A DNA stretch of 64,000 nt. Source: Canna indica (Eukaryota; Streptophyta; Magnoliopsida; Zingiberales; Cannaceae). The stretch lies in NCBI GenBank assembly GCA_034359265.1, contig CP136890.1:50363001-50427000 (forward strand), in the 5' to 3' direction. Position numbers and translations under genes: made by a program. Of the stretch, positions 1-11,294 are shown piece by piece. Numbering within the stretch: the first letter of the stretch is position 1; every line of letters begins with the position of its first letter. The notes under the pieces were generated by a model, which saw only the letters and a list, made by a program, of their open reading frames with translations, did no database searches and was not told where the DNA came from.

Positions 1-3000
1 CCATCGGTAGCTACTCAGATAGAAGATTGCTTGGAAAATTTAGAGCTCTTTGATCTCAAATGGACATGATGCAAATACACTTGGACTAATAACCAGATTG
101 GCTCTAGCAGGATAATGTGCAAGTTGGATAGGGTGCTAGTGAATGCAGATTGGCTCTCCTTATACCCTGATAGTGAGGCAGTCTTCCATAACCCGGGGAT
201 ATCTGATCACTCTCTTGCTTTACTCCGATGTCAGGAACCCGAGCGAAGAAAATGCCCATTCAAGTTCTTTAATCAGTGGATCCATAAACATGATTTTCTG
301 AGTGTAGTTAAAGAGGCTTGGGATCAGCCGGTAATCTGTAGAGATGGTAGAAGACCCTCACCTATGTTCTCTCTGGTTCAAAAGCTTAAGCTTACCAAGC
401 GGTCCCTCAAACAGTGGGCCTTTAAAAATCACATCCGAGACACTGCGGAGAAGAGGAAATTAGTAGAGCACCTTGAGGTCCTGCAGACTCGAATTCAGCA
501 GAGTCCACTTGACAACGTTTTACACATGGAGGAAAGAGAACTGAGGGGGCGGCTCCAGTCTTTTTTGAATGATGAAGAAGCAAGCCTGAAGCAGAAATCT
601 AGAGTCCAATGGCTCAAACTTGGGGATTCCAATTCTAAGTATTTCTACCGGGCCTTTAAGCAGAGATGCCACAAAAATGCTATCCACTCTATTGTGAACG
701 ATTTGGGGCAGTGGGTATACGGTGATCGGGTGAATCAAGAAGCAGTGAATTTCTTTAATAACCTGTTTAATGCTCCATTTGATCATGTAGATTTCTCGAG
801 GCTCAAGATTCATAGAAGATTGAAGCAAGAAAGTATTGAACTTCTGGGAAAACCAATCCTCGTTCAAGAGATCTTGGATGCTATTCGGCAATCGCCTAAT
901 AACAAAGCTCCAGGAATTGATGGTTTTACCAAAGAATTCTTTGTGGCCACGTGGGAAATTCTTGGGCATATTAGAGCTATCCAGAGTTTTTTTGATTCCA
1001 AATGCCTCCTTCAGGAAATCAACATCACTTCAATAACACTAGTGGCAAAGAAGAAGCGCCCTGATTCTGTTGCAGATTACCGCCCCATCTCGGTATGTAA
1101 AATAATTTATCGATTTATCTCTAAAATTATTGCAAACAGGTTGCAGAAGGTCCTGGCTGAATTCATTGGTCCCAACCAGCATGCTTTTCTGAAAGGCCGT
1201 CTTATTCATGAAAACATTGCTCTATGCCATGAGCTTATGACAGGGTATCACTTGCAGCGAGGGTCACCTAGAATGGCAGTCAAGATCGATCTTCATAAAG
1301 CTTACGATTCAGTCAGATGGGATTTCTTGCTTGAACTAATGAGACAATATGGCTTCTTTGGGATAATGATTAGCTGGGTCAAAGCATGCATCTCCAATCC
1401 CAAATTTACAATAAACATGAACGACACTAGTTGTGGTTTCTTTCAGAGTAGCAGAGGTCTCCGTCAGGGATGTCCCATGGCTCCTTATCTGTTTATCCTT
1501 GTTATGCAGTATTTTTCGGACCTATTGGATGATCAAGTTGCATCTGGACGGCTTACGCCCCACCATAGGTGCCTCACTCCACTTGTTACCCATCTGTCCT
1601 TTGCTGATGATCTATTTTTATTCTCTAAGGCAGATATTATGTCAGCCACAACTTTAAAGGATTGCCTAGAGCACTTTCACCAAGTTTCAGGACTGCGTAC
1701 GAGCAACTTGAAATCCCACTTATACATCTCTGGTACATCCCCGGAGCTGAGGGCTTCTATTGCTACGGTGTTGGACATGCCTTTTGGTTCTCTACCAGTT
1801 CGATACTTGGAGATTCCTCTACTATCGACTAGGCCATCTTTCCAGGACTGCCAGCCCCTAATGGATAGCATTGCATCACAAATCAATGGATGGACTAGTA
1901 AATGTCTCTCTTTTGCAGGTCGTTTGGAGCTTATCAAATCTGTTTTGATGGGAAAGATATTATATTGGTGCTCTTCTTTTTCTCTCCCTCAACAGGTTAT
2001 TATCCGTATTGAGCAACTCTTGGCCCGATTCCTTTGGTTTGGTCGATCGCTCAAGTGTAACCAACGGATCGCCTAGTTGTCCGTGTGCAAACCAAAAGAA
2101 AAGGGTGGCTTGGGGCTAAGAAATATCAGGAAGCTTAATCAAGCATGTATGATGAGATACATATGGGCCATTGCATCTAAGAAGGACTCACTTTGGGTGA
2201 GATGGGTTCATAGCAATTACTTGAGGGAGCACTCTATTTGGACTCGCCAGGTCCCTTCTACACTTGCTTGGGTGACAAGGAGCATTTTCAACGTTAGATA
2301 TCTTGCTCAACCATTCATCTGGCACCAAATAGGAAATGGTGAAGGTACCAGGCTATGGCATGACCCATGGCACCCTGATGGGATTCTCTTTCACATTGTT
2401 AGACGATACCCTTATAGTATCCCTGCTCTCCCTACTGATCTAGTATCTGATATCCTTTCTCCCGAAGGGTGGAACACGGTTGGATTCCACCATTCGTGCT
2501 TATTCGATGCTTGGCACACCCTACACCAGGTCTGACTTCATGAAAGACATGGGTGTGATGCCATCCTTTGGACAGCTTCCCCATCGGGCACCTTCAGCCT
2601 TAAGTCGGCATACAACAAATTGAATTCCACTGAGCCTGATGTCGATTGGCATAGTCTGCTATGGTTTAAAAGCCATGTACCTCGATTCTCCTTCATCCCA
2701 TGGCTGGCTTTCTGGAGAAGGCTCCCAACATTTGACCGCATGCATAGATGGGGTAAGCAAGGGCCAAATATTTGCTACCTATGTAGAGAAGATAGTGAGA
2801 GCATAGATCATATCCTATTATGCTGCACTTACTCTCTAAAGATCTGGCGCAAGGTACTAGGGATGATGCCACATGGAGATACCTTGGCGGATTGTATGCC
2901 ATGGCTTTTGAGTCAATTTGGCGGCTCCTCTGATGCTAAGCTATTGAGAAAGCTTCTTCTCACTACCACTATTCACCATATGTGGAGAGAGCGGAATCGA

Positions 3001-3108
3001 CGATTGCATGAGGAAGGACAATTATCTTGGGAGGCCCTTGCCAAACATATCCTGGATGACACTATGCAGAAGAGGACTAGGGGCACCACTGGGGATGCAG
3101 GAAACTGA
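1..3108 (+). pseudogene. LINE ORF2 pseudogene: endonuclease C-terminus, reverse transcriptase, zf-RVT
   Basis: One reading frame runs from base 1 to 3108 and is broken only by in-frame stops at 67-69 (TGA), 2074-2076 (TAG) and 2533-2535 (TGA). The first part (KYTWTNN, then KLDRVLVN and SDHSLALL) is the end of an endonuclease/exonuclease/phosphatase domain. RT motifs follow: ADYRPIS, HAFLKGR, KIDLHKAYDSV, RQGCPMAPYLF and the catalytic SFADDLFLF near 1600-1630. The C-terminal third (SGTFSLKSAYNK, CYLCREDSESIDHILLCC near 2780-2830) is the zf-RVT domain of plant LINEs. In life the enzyme nicks the target and copies the LINE RNA in place. With three stops this copy cannot make full-length protein. 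Confidence 0.93.
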
Positions 3109-3617
3109 TATGGTGCATCTTTTGTTTATTCTTGCACTTCTAGTTTGCATACTATCTTACAAGAGGTGGTGCCTATCCGGGGATGTGGGATTCAATATTT
3201 TTATGCCCCTTGATTTGAGCCAGGCCTATCACTCTTTCTTGGTTATTGCTTTTCCTGGGCTGTGGGACTTTGTACTTATTCCTATTTCTATATTGCTAGA
3301 CGTGTCGATATGATTTTGAGCTTTTCCCGGGCTGTGGGACTTATTGCTTATTACTTCTTTCAGTTTGTGAGTTTTTAGGGCATCATGACTTGTGTGCCTT
3401 TCCCGGGCTGTGGCATGTCTTTCTTTTTAGATTGCTATGATTGTATCATAGCGGGACCATCAACCCTAGGGGTTGGGTCTTGACCTTGCTGATGGCTATG
3501 CCGAAGGTGAGGTTCTAGACTCTTTTGTCCTAGGGTGATTGGCTACTGAACTTTACATGTACACATCTTCTTCATTACTAATACAATACACTTGCCTTGT
3601 TGCAAAAAAAAAAAAAA
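3109..3617 (+). other. LINE-1 3' UTR with repeated CCGGGCTGTGGGA modules and poly(A)
   Basis: This 509-bp untranslated tail has four degenerate modules built on CCCGGGCTGTGGGA (near 3172, 3251, 3325 and 3401). The segment GATGGCTATGCCGAAGGTGAGG-like near 3491 follows, then the terminal CCTTGTTGC and 14 A. The same order of modules is seen in LINE-2, in LINE-3 and in the truncated copy at 16584-17660. It is therefore a family signature and not random UTR. Confidence 0.85.
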
Positions 3618-4392
3618 GGTTTCTACCTTTTGAAATCAAGTTCCCAACTTTCTGAATAAACTTCCCAACTCTCTGAACCAAGTTCCAAATCTTCGAAACC
3701 AAGTTTCCAATTTTCCGAACCAAGATCCCAACTTTTCGAATCAAGTTCCCAACTTTGAAAACCATGTTTCTAACTTTTAGAACCATGTTACCAACTTTCG
3801 GAACCAAGTTCTCAACTTTCCGAAGCAAGTTCCCAACTTCCCTAACCAATTTTCCAACTTTCTAAACTAAGTTCACAACTTTTCGAATCAAATTCCCAAC
3901 TTTTCAAACCAAGTTTCCAATTTTCAGAACCACGTTCCCAACTTTCTAAAACAAGTTCCTAACTTTCGGAACCAAGTTCCTAACTTTCGAAATCAAGTTC
4001 TCAATATTCGGATCCAAGTTCCCAAATTTTCGAACCAAGTTCCCATCTTTTCGAACCCAATTTTCTGAACCAATATCCCAACTTTCTGAACCAAGTTCCC
4101 AACTTTTTGAACCAAATTTCTTATTTTCGGAACCAAGCTCTCAACTTTCTGATCCAAGTTCCCAACTTTTCGACCCAAATTCCCAATTTTTAAAACCAAG
4201 TTCCCAACTTTTCGAATCAAGTTCTCAACTTTCGGAACCAAGTTCATATCTTTTGGAACAAAGTTCCCAACTTTCCGAACTAAGTTCCCAACTGTCGGAA
4301 TCAAGTTCTGAACTTTCGGAACCAAGTTCTCAAATTTTGAAATTAAGTTCCCAACTTTTCGAACCAAGTTCCCAATTTTCCGAACCAAGCTC
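3618..4392. repeat. 21-bp minisatellite, left block (about 37 units)
   Basis: This is a tandem array of a degenerate 21-bp unit that reads CCAAGTTCCCAACTTTC followed by GGAA or CGAA. It begins at the LINE-1 poly(A) and stops at the left LTR of gypsy B, then resumes at 18228. The unit length is a multiple of three and the consensus lacks stops, so several frames on both strands stay open by chance. I count about 37 units from length alone. Confidence 0.9.
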
Positions 4393-4628
4393 TGTGACGA
4401 ATGAGAGCTCGAAGGGAGTGGCTCAAACTCGTGATCACATCGGTCCACGTGGCGAGATCCTAGTGGAGAAAGATGTTGTGATCTCGGAGACCACATGCAA
4501 GGAGTCGGAGACGTATGCGAGCAGGCCAAAACAGCAGCGCCGAGGTGCGTGTAATAGACTCAAGCCACAGTGGCACGGGGATTATTCAATGTAATGAAGT
4601 TTGCTATTTCTTAAGTGATGTATAAATA
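4393..4628 (+). repeat. 5' LTR of gypsy B, first part
   Basis: This matches 17776-18011 of the 3' LTR, starting with TGTGAC. It ends exactly after the TATA sequence, where element A is inserted, and the LTR continues at 11358. Joining the two parts in the mind reproduces the 3' LTR with no base lost. Confidence 0.93.
4621..4628 (+). promoter_or_regulatory. TATA box of the gypsy B 5' LTR (TATAAATA)
   Basis: TATAAATA is located about halfway along the LTR and is conserved in the 3' LTR at 18004-18011, where an LTR promoter is expected. In the 5' LTR the insertion point of element A lies directly after its last base. Confidence 0.6.
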
Positions 4629-5530
4629 AGCAAGGCCTGGCCCGCCCGGGACAGGGCGTGGCGAGAAAAAGTCCCGCCACGGGCGGGGCAATTCCAGATG
4701 TTGCGGAGCAGCGGAGTCCCGCGTGCGCAATGGCGCGGGGCAGTGCGCAACATGGACCATGGCGGGGCGCGGGCGCGCGCAACACCAGCCGTGGCGAGAG
4801 ATTTCCCCGTGCGCGCCAAGGCACGGGCGGGAGCAGATGCATGGCTGCTCATGACGGACATTGCAGAGCGCGCGGTGTGCGCACCGCGCGGGGCGAGCGC
4901 TGCACTCGGCAAGTGCGGGCGCTGCGCGGGCTGCAGGCGCCCAGCTCAGTTGCTTGCTGCACTGAGCGGACCAGGTGGCTTGGCCGAGCCCAAGTCCTGA
5001 TCAAACTCAAGTCCTGGACCCAACAGCAGTTGCGGCAGTTACTCGGCAGTAACTCAAGCAGTTCTAACTGACCCAGCAGTAACTTAGCAGTTCTAACTGA
5101 CCCAGCATGATGTTCCTTCATCCAAAGGCTGAGATTGCTTGGTCTACTCGAGATTCACCCTATAAAAAGGGCTGCTGGTTGTATGAGCAAGGGTTGGCTG
5201 GTCTTGAGAGTGCAAGTGTGTGTGTGTTGTATCCTCATCCTCTTGTACATTCTTGTGAGCGAGATTGAGAGTCTTTAGCAGGAAGCACAAGCCCCGGGCT
5301 GGTGGGCGAGTCATCTTTGTTGGAGACATTTGAAGGGTTTTTGCCCGTACTTGTAAGTATTCTATAATACGAGTAAACGGTTTCCCTTCAACGTTGCTTT
5401 CTTGTATTCTTGCTGCTCGAACCTCTGTTTGTGTTGGTGAATGGCTGGTTGAGAATTGTGCATGGTTCTCAACGCCGCACGGTGGCAATTTGAGTCGGAA
5501 AAACATATCCTCAAATTGAGCCCTGTGACA
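4629..5530 (+). repeat. Left LTR of gypsy A, lacking its first 255 bp
   Basis: This matches 10394-11294 base for base except for about six differences. It ends in TGTGACA directly before the primer binding site. The first 370 bp are extremely GC- and CpG-rich compared with the AT-rich window, with many GCGC and GGGC strings. Confidence 0.92.
5161..5168 (+). promoter_or_regulatory. TATA box of the left gypsy A LTR (TATAAAAA)
   Basis: TATAAAAAGGG lies about 370 bp before the LTR end, after the GC-rich part. The right LTR has TATAAAAGGG at the same place. It is a plausible core promoter, and because the truncation removes only upstream U3 sequence it is kept. Confidence 0.6.
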
Positions 5531-5531
5531 G

Positions 5532-5544
5532 TGGTATCAGAGCC
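5532..5544 (+). other. Primer binding site of gypsy A (initiator Met tRNA type)
   Basis: TGGTATCAGAGCC starts two bases after the LTR end. It is the usual plant retrotransposon primer site, complementary to the 3' end of initiator methionine tRNA. It fixes the LTR boundary at 5530. Confidence 0.9.
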
Positions 5545-5710
5545 CCAAGTTCGTACCAACGGTGGTGGCAATTGACTCTACTCGACAATTGGACTCTGTC
5601 CCAAGACGGAGGCCAGCTGATCTTGAACTTGCGGTGGGCACAAGTTCTTGTTTTCCTCCTGTTCGGTTCTGTCCAGAAGTGAATTCTGCAGAAGTAGCCC
5701 CTGAACGTGG

Positions 5711-8700
5711 ATGCTGCGGATGGACGCTCTGAGGGAACGCGTCTCTGCTGTCGAGGCATTGCTCGGCAATGCCCCGGAGGACTCGGACGGTACTGTGTTC
5801 GAAATGCTCAACCTGATTGTGGCAGATGTGGCGAATCTGCGCATGCAACTTGCAGTGGTCCAGCAAGCTGTTACCAGTACCGAGCGCGCTGAACGCGCTG
5901 AATCCTCCAAGTCCAGATTGAAGGTGCCGGAACCACACCCCTTCAACGGCACCAGAAGTTCTAAAGAGCTGGAGAACTTCCTGTGGGACGTTGAACAATA
6001 CTTTGCTATTGCCCACGTCCCCAAGTGCGATCAAGTCGCCTTTGTCACCATGCACTTGGCCGGTGATGCCAAGTTGTGGTGGAGAACTCGGGAGCGCGAA
6101 GCTGTAACCGGTGGTCGTTCAACCATTGAAAGCTGGGACGATTTGAAGAAGGAGTTGCGGGAACAATTCCTTCCATGCACCACCTCCTGGATGGCTCGGG
6201 AGGCACTGTGCCGGCTTCGCCATACCGGATCTACTCGAGAGTATGTAAAGTATTTCAGTTCTCTTTTACTTGATATTACTGAAATGTCGGATGCAGATCA
6301 GTTTTTCAATTTTATGAGAAGACTGCAGCCTTGGGCGCAACTTGAATTGCGTCGCCAAGGTGTGAAGGACCTTCAGTCGGCAATGGCCCGTGCGGACGCA
6401 CTGGTGGAGCTGAACACCGGCTGGGGTGATCATGGTCCTGCTCGTCCAAGGATGCAGGCCAAAGCCAAATTTCCACCGCCCAACAAGCAGTCGGGCAAGG
6501 GCGGCAGAAAGTTCCCTAAACCAGGGAATCGAAGGGCCAAAGAGGCGGAGACTAGCAAGAAGGACCCGAAGTCCAACTCGGGCTGCTTTATCTGCACTGG
6601 TCCTCATCGCGCAAGGGACTGCCCCAAGCGTGAACGGCTGACGGCCTTGGTGAATCGATCGGAGGACTCGGTATCTGAAGGAAGTCCACAGGTGGCTCCT
6701 CTTCAACTCCTTGGTGCCCTCAGTTCCAAACAGAAGAAAGAGGCAGATGGAGGCCTCACCTATGTCAAAGTGTCCTTGAACCAGAAGGACATCACTGCAA
6801 TGGTGGACACTGGCGCCACACATACGTTCCTGTCCGATCGAATGGTGCAATCTGTCAACTTGAAGATGCAACCCCTCACCACCTTGATCAAGGCGGTGAA
6901 TTCAGAAAGCAGACCCATTCTTGGAGTGTCCAAGAATGTTGAAGTCCAGATTGGAGGATGGACTGGGCTGTTAGATATCATGATCATACCTTTAGATGAT
7001 TTTGATATGATCCTTGGAAACAACTTTTTTGTAAAGAACAATGCAGTTGTTGCACCCAACTTGGCTGGGATTTTTGTATCTGATGCTAACAATCCTTGTT
7101 TTATAAAAGGATTTCATGGCAGGTCTTTGAAAGGAAGCCATGACGAGAAGCTGACGGCCATGCAATTGGCCAAAGGATGGAAGAAGGGTCATCCTACTTT
7201 CTTGGCAGCCATCTACGAGCTGGAACTAGGAGATGAACCTGCTGCTCAAGTTCCTGACTCGGTGCAGAAAGTGCTGGGCGAATATGAAGATGTCATGCCC
7301 GACGCATTGCCGCCGGGACTGCCCCCGCACAGGGCAGTGGACCACAAAATAGAGCTTTATCCGGGAACGGTGCCCCCTGCCAAAGCCCCTTACCGGATGT
7401 CGCCCAAAGAACTGATGGAGTTGCGCAGCCAGCTCCATGACTTGCTTGAATCTGGAAAGATCCAGCCCTCAAAGGCCCCTTTCGGTGCCCCAGTTCTATT
7501 TCAGCAGAAGCAGGATGGTTCACTGCGTTTGTGCGTGGACTATCGAGGGCTGAACAAGGTCACTGTGAAAAACAAGTACCCTATCCTGTTGATAGCAGAC
7601 CTGTTCGACAGGTTGAGCGGAGCAGTCTTCTTTACAAAGCTCGACCTGCGATCTGGCTATTGGCAGGTGCGCATAGCCGCTGGTGATGAGCAAAAAACTA
7701 CTATGGTAACTAGATATGGTGCATTTGAATTTCTTGTGATGCCGTTTGGGCTTACAAATGCCCCGGCTACTTTTTGTAATCTTATGAACAATGTCTTCTA
7801 TGATATGCTGGATTGTTATGTTGTGGTGTACTTAGATGACATTGTAGTCTATAGTCGTTCTTTAGATGAACATTTGATGCACCTAGACGTTGTGTTTAAA
7901 CGTCTAAGGGAGCATCAACTCTATGTAAAGAGAGACAAGTCTGTGTTTTGTACTCCGGAGATCAAGTTCCTTGGTCACGTGGTGGGATACGGGAAGGTTA
8001 GAATGGATCCAAGAAAAGTGGAAGCCATCAGAGATTGGCCTGTTCCAAGCAATGTCGGAGAGCTCAGAAGCTTCCTGGGCTTGTCCAATTATTACCGTAA
8101 GTTCATCAAGGGGTACTCGCAGGGAGTGACCCCCCTCACTGATTTGTTGCGGAAGGACCATTCGTGGGAATGGGATTCTGCTTGCCAAGAGGCCTTTGAA
8201 AGGTTGAAGATGCAGATAACTTCAGAACCTGTGTTGAAGCTCCCAGACTTCAACCAGACCTTCGAGGTGCACACCGATGCATCCGACAGGGCTGTCGGTG
8301 GAGTGCTTGTTCAAGACGGGCACCCAGTTGCATTCGAGAGTTGGAAACTCAAGCCTGCAGAACAGCGCTACTCAGCGCATGAGCGAGAGATGTTGGCGGT
8401 GCTGCACTGCCTTCGAATGTGGAGAGTCTATCTCCTGGGCACTACCTTCTTGGTGAAAACAGATAATGTTGCAAACACTTTCTTTCAAACCCAGAAGAAG
8501 CTAACTCCAAGGCAGGCTCGGTGGCAAGAATACTTGGCAGAATATGACTTCCACTGGGAGCATAAGCCTGGGCGACACAACCAGGTCGCTGATGCTCTTA
8601 GTCGGAAGGCAGTCGACTTGGTGGCGGCTGTGACAAACTTCGAGTCTGATTTCATGGAGGACTTGAAGACCCAGGCTGCATTCGACCCAACTTATCAGAA

Positions 8701-9067
8701 GCTGGTGCAGCAAGTTCGGGATGGTGAAGTTCGCAGATACTTTCTGCAAGATGAACTGTTATATGCAAGAGGGATCCGGGTTTATGTGCCCAACGGAGGA
8801 GGGCTGCGAACCCGACTGCTGCGCGAGTGCCATGATGCGCAGTGGGCTGGTCATCCGGGAGTTGAACGCACTATGGCGTTGATGGCGCGCACCTATTACT
8901 GGCCAAAGATGGAGGTGGACATTGAGCTCTACGTTCGGACCTGCATGACCTGTCAGATGGACAAGGTCGAACGGCGCGCCCAGGCGGGGCTGCTGCAACC
9001 CCTGCCGATCCCCACGAAGCCATGGATGTCCCTGTCCATGGACTTCTCACCGGATTTCCAGAAGTGA
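5711..9067 (+). CDS. Gypsy A gag-pol polyprotein, first part (gag, protease, RT, RNase H, integrase zinc domain)
   Basis: This reading frame has 1118 codons. In order it holds the retrotransposon gag domain (about residues 77-230), a zinc knuckle [13 protein letters not shown] (about 292), protease with DTGATH (about 364), and RT with VDYRGLNKV and the catalytic YLDD (about 706). RNase H follows ([11 protein letters not shown], about 853), then the integrase HHCC zinc-binding domain (HPGVERT ... CMTCQ, about 1045-1080). The chosen start at 5711 is the first Met of the frame, and a second Met at 5720 is equally possible. The frame ends just after the first integrase catalytic Asp because of a single-base frameshift near 9047. 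The rest of the protein continues in the next frame. Apart from that break no stop interrupts it. Confidence 0.95.
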   Translation: MLRMDALRERVSAVEALLGNAPEDSDGTVFEMLNLIVADVANLRMQLAVVQQAVTSTERAERAESSKSRLKVPEPHPFNGTRSSKELENFLWDVEQYFAIAHVPKCDQVAFVTMHLAGDAKLWWRTREREAVTGGRSTIESWDDLKKELREQFLPCTTSWMAREALCRLRHTGSTREYVKYFSSLLLDITEMSDADQFFNFMRRLQPWAQLELRRQGVKDLQSAMARADALVELNTGWGDHGPARPRMQAKAKFPPPNKQSGKGGRKFPKPGNRRAKEAETSKKDPKSNSGCFICTGPHRARDCPKRERLTALVNRSEDSVSEGSPQVAPLQLLGALSSKQKKEADGGLTYVKVSLNQKDITAMVDTGATHTFLSDRMVQSVNLKMQPLTTLIKAVNSESRPILGVSKNVEVQIGGWTGLLDIMIIPLDDFDMILGNNFFVKNNAVVAPNLAGIFVSDANNPCFIKGFHGRSLKGSHDEKLTAMQLAKGWKKGHPTFLAAIYELELGDEPAAQVPDSVQKVLGEYEDVMPDALPPGLPPHRAVDHKIELYPGTVPPAKAPYRMSPKELMELRSQLHDLLESGKIQPSKAPFGAPVLFQQKQDGSLRLCVDYRGLNKVTVKNKYPILLIADLFDRLSGAVFFTKLDLRSGYWQVRIAAGDEQKTTMVTRYGAFEFLVMPFGLTNAPATFCNLMNNVFYDMLDCYVVVYLDDIVVYSRSLDEHLMHLDVVFKRLREHQLYVKRDKSVFCTPEIKFLGHVVGYGKVRMDPRKVEAIRDWPVPSNVGELRSFLGLSNYYRKFIKGYSQGVTPLTDLLRKDHSWEWDSACQEAFERLKMQITSEPVLKLPDFNQTFEVHTDASDRAVGGVLVQDGHPVAFESWKLKPAEQRYSAHEREMLAVLHCLRMWRVYLLGTTFLVKTDNVANTFFQTQKKLTPRQARWQEYLAEYDFHWEHKPGRHNQVADALSRKAVDLVAAVTNFESDFMEDLKTQAAFDPTYQKLVQQVRDGEVRRYFLQDELLYARGIRVYVPNGGGLRTRLLRECHDAQWAGHPGVERTMALMARTYYWPKMEVDIELYVRTCMTCQMDKVERRAQAGLLQPLPIPTKPWMSLSMDFSPDFQK

Positions 9068-10152
9068 AGGGATTTGACGCTGTGATGGTGGTGGTGGACA
9101 GGTTCTCCAAATACGCCATCTTCAGCCCCTTTGCAAAAGCTGGCACTGCAGAGCGAGCTGCGGAAGATTTCTTCAAGCATGTAGTGAAGCTGTTCGGGTT
9201 ACCCACTGATATTGTGAGCGACAGAGATGGTCGTTTCACTGGTCGCTTCTGGGTGCATCTATTCAAGCTGCTGGGTACCGAACTCAAGTTTTCTATTGCC
9301 AATCATCCTCAAACTGATGGGCAGACGGAAAGGATCAATCAATTGCTTGAAGAGTACTTGCGACATTACTGCACAGCAAGTCAAAGAAATAGGCTGGAAC
9401 TCTTAGACTCGGCGCAGTTCTGCTACAATCTGCACCGGTCCTCAGCCACCGGCTATAGTCCATTTGAATTGGCCTTAGGCTATCAGCCGCTCACTCCCAG
9501 TGAGGTAGCTCTGCAGAAAAATGAAGGCCCATGTCCTGCTGCCTACCGATATGCCATAAGCAAGCAGGAGATGATTGAAGAAGCAAGGGATAGTCTTGCT
9601 AAAGCGGTTGGGCGTATGAAGAAGTATGCTGACCAAGGAAGGAGGCCGCTTGAATTCCAAGTTGGAGATAAAGTGATGCTGAAACTTACTCAGATTTGGA
9701 AGAAAGTTACCAGTAAGCGATGGCACAAGGGACTGATCCAACGCTACGATGGTCCATTCGAGGTAGTGAAACGAGTAGGGGCTGTCGCCTACCGTTTGGC
9801 ACTACCCGAGCGGATGAAGATTCATCCTACATTCCATGTTAGCTATTTGAAGCCTTTCCACGAAGATGCAGCTAACAACGAGCGTAACAAGATAAAACGC
9901 GCGCCCCTCAATGTAACTAAGGAGTTAGACAGGGAGGTTGACAAAGTACTCGAGCACCGGGTCTTGGGCTACAGCAAGATGAACCGGAGGACTGAGTACT
10001 TAGTCCAATGGAAGGGCCTGCCAACCAGTGAAGCAAGTTGGGAGAAAGATGTTGTCTTATGGCAGTATGAAGACAAAATCCAGCAGTACTTGAGCTCTAT
10101 TCCGACGAGGACGCCGGCTTCAACTGGTGGGGGTGGTTTGTTAGACCCCTAA
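9022..10152 (+). CDS. Gypsy A polyprotein, second part (integrase core and chromodomain), after a frameshift
   Basis: This is the continuation of the polyprotein in the +1 frame. The integrase DDE core is complete across the break: the first Asp is read in the upstream frame, then SDRDGR (about residue 66 here) and the Glu of DGQTER (about 101). The C-terminal part has [13 protein letters not shown] and then a chromodomain ([10 protein letters not shown] ... [16 protein letters not shown], about residues 303-345), which in this group is thought to steer integration to marked chromatin. This places A among the chromoviruses. The listed start is only the first Met in this frame and is probably not used. 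The stop codon (10150-10152) lies 12 bp inside the 3' LTR. Confidence 0.93.
   Translation: MDVPVHGLLTGFPEVKGFDAVMVVVDRFSKYAIFSPFAKAGTAERAAEDFFKHVVKLFGLPTDIVSDRDGRFTGRFWVHLFKLLGTELKFSIANHPQTDGQTERINQLLEEYLRHYCTASQRNRLELLDSAQFCYNLHRSSATGYSPFELALGYQPLTPSEVALQKNEGPCPAAYRYAISKQEMIEEARDSLAKAVGRMKKYADQGRRPLEFQVGDKVMLKLTQIWKKVTSKRWHKGLIQRYDGPFEVVKRVGAVAYRLALPERMKIHPTFHVSYLKPFHEDAANNERNKIKRAPLNVTKELDREVDKVLEHRVLGYSKMNRRTEYLVQWKGLPTSEASWEKDVVLWQYEDKIQQYLSSIPTRTPASTGGGGLLDP
10126..10137 (+). other. Polypurine tract of gypsy A
   Basis: GGTGGGGGTGGT lies immediately before the LTR start TGTTAGAC at 10139. It is the expected primer for plus-strand DNA synthesis and overlaps the end of the coding frame. 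Confidence 0.75.
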
Positions 10153-11294
10153 GTTCATGGATGGCCTAAGTGTCGCACCTCGGGCACGGACAGGCCATGG
10201 GCGTTCCATTTCAGAGGTATTGTATTGAGTTTTGTGGCTTTGCAGATTGAAGTTGCTCAAGTGCACAATGACTTGGGCACTGCTCACGGCGCATGGGCAA
10301 ACAGCGTGCGCACGGGCGTGGGCAAGACTCGGCGGGCAGCTGTCTATGTGCGCAAAGGCATAGGCAGGACAGATTCGGCATCGCCAAGTGCGGAGCAAGG
10401 CCTGGCTCGCCCGGGACGGGGCGTGGCGAGAAAAAGTCCCGCCACGGGCGGGGCAATTCCAGATGTTGCGGAGCAGCGGAGTCCCGCGTGCGCAATGGCG
10501 CGGGGCAGTGCGCAACATGGACCATGGCGGGGCGCGGGCGCGCGCAACACCAGCCGTGGCGAGAGATTTCCCCGTGCGCGCCAAGGCACGGGCGGGAGCA
10601 GATGCATGGCTGCTCATGACGGACATTGCAGAGCACGCGGTGTGCGCACCGCGCGGGGCGAGCGCTGCACTCGGCAAGTGCGGGCGCTGCGCGGGCTGCA
10701 GGCGCCCAGCTCAGTTGCTTGCTGCACTGAGCGGACCAGGTGGCTTGGCCGAGCCCAAGTCCTGATCAAACTCAAGTCCTGGACCCAACAGCAGTTGCGG
10801 CAGTTACTCGGCAGTAACTCAAGCAGTTCTAACTGACCCAGCAGTAACTTAGCAGTTCTAACTGACCCAGCATGATGTTCCTTCATCCAAAGGCTGAGAT
10901 TGCTTGGTCTACTCGAGATTCACCCTATAAAAGGGTTGCTGGTTGTATGAGCAAGGGTTGGCTGGTCTTGAGAGTGCAAGTGTGTGTGTGTTGTATCCTC
11001 ATCCTCTTGTACATTCTTGTGAGCGAGATTGAGAGTCTTTAGCAGGAAGCACAAGCCCCGGGCTGGTGGGCGAGTCATCTTTGTTGGAGACATTTGAAGG
11101 GTTTTTGCCCGTACTTGTAAGTATTCTATAATACGAGTAAACGGTTTCCCTTCAACGTTGCTTTCTTGTATTCTTGCTGCTCGAACCTCTGTTTGTGTTG
11201 GTGAATGGCTGGTTGAGAATTGTGCATGGTTCTCAACGCCGCACGGTGGCAATTTGAGTCGGAAAAACATATCCTCAAATTGAGCCCTGTGATA
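10139..11294 (+). repeat. Right LTR of gypsy A, full length (1156 bp)
   Basis: It begins TGTTAG after the polypurine tract and ends at TGATA, where the left copy has TGACA, just before a second primer binding site. It contains the 255-bp start that the left LTR lacks, the GC-rich segment and the TATA box. Confidence 0.92.
10926..10932 (+). promoter_or_regulatory. TATA box of the right gypsy A LTR (TATAAAA)
   Basis: This is TATAAAAGGG at the same LTR position as 5161, one A shorter than in the left copy. Confidence 0.55.

Larger units (their letters stand above)
1..3617 (+). mobile_element. Plant L1-type LINE (LINE-1), 3' portion; 5' end outside window
   Basis: This is a non-LTR retrotransposon running off the left edge. 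Visible in order are the end of an apurinic endonuclease domain, a reverse transcriptase, a zf-RVT zinc-binding tail, a 3' UTR and a run of 14 A at 3604-3617. The poly(A) tail, the absence of LTRs and the domain order identify the LINE/L1 superfamily. The last 1.08 kb is also present as a separate 5'-truncated copy at 16584-17660, so the family has been active more than once here. The target duplication cannot be examined because the 5' end is missing. Confidence 0.95.

Noticed and set aside
3618..4392. Heat shock element cluster (alternating GAA and TTC)
   Set aside because: The spacing of GAA and TTC in the unit (1 and 5 bp) does not fit the 2-bp alternation of heat shock elements.
3553..4529. 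Long frames with repeated KVGNLVRKVGNLV-type protein in the left minisatellite (both strands)
   Set aside because: They arise because the 21-bp unit is a multiple of three without stops. Several frames are open at once, with no start context and no protein family.
4582..5121. Several overlapping frames in the left GC-rich LTR of A (for example 4658-5071)
   Set aside because: High GC removes stop codons. Frames are open on both strands and repeat in the right LTR, so they are non-coding LTR sequence.
5537..6055. Reverse-strand frames opposite gypsy A gag
   Set aside because: Shadows of the forward gag-pol frame, which has clear domains.
10141..10886. Frames in the right LTR of A (for example 10225-10836)
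   Set aside because: Same GC-driven effect, with no protein family resemblance.
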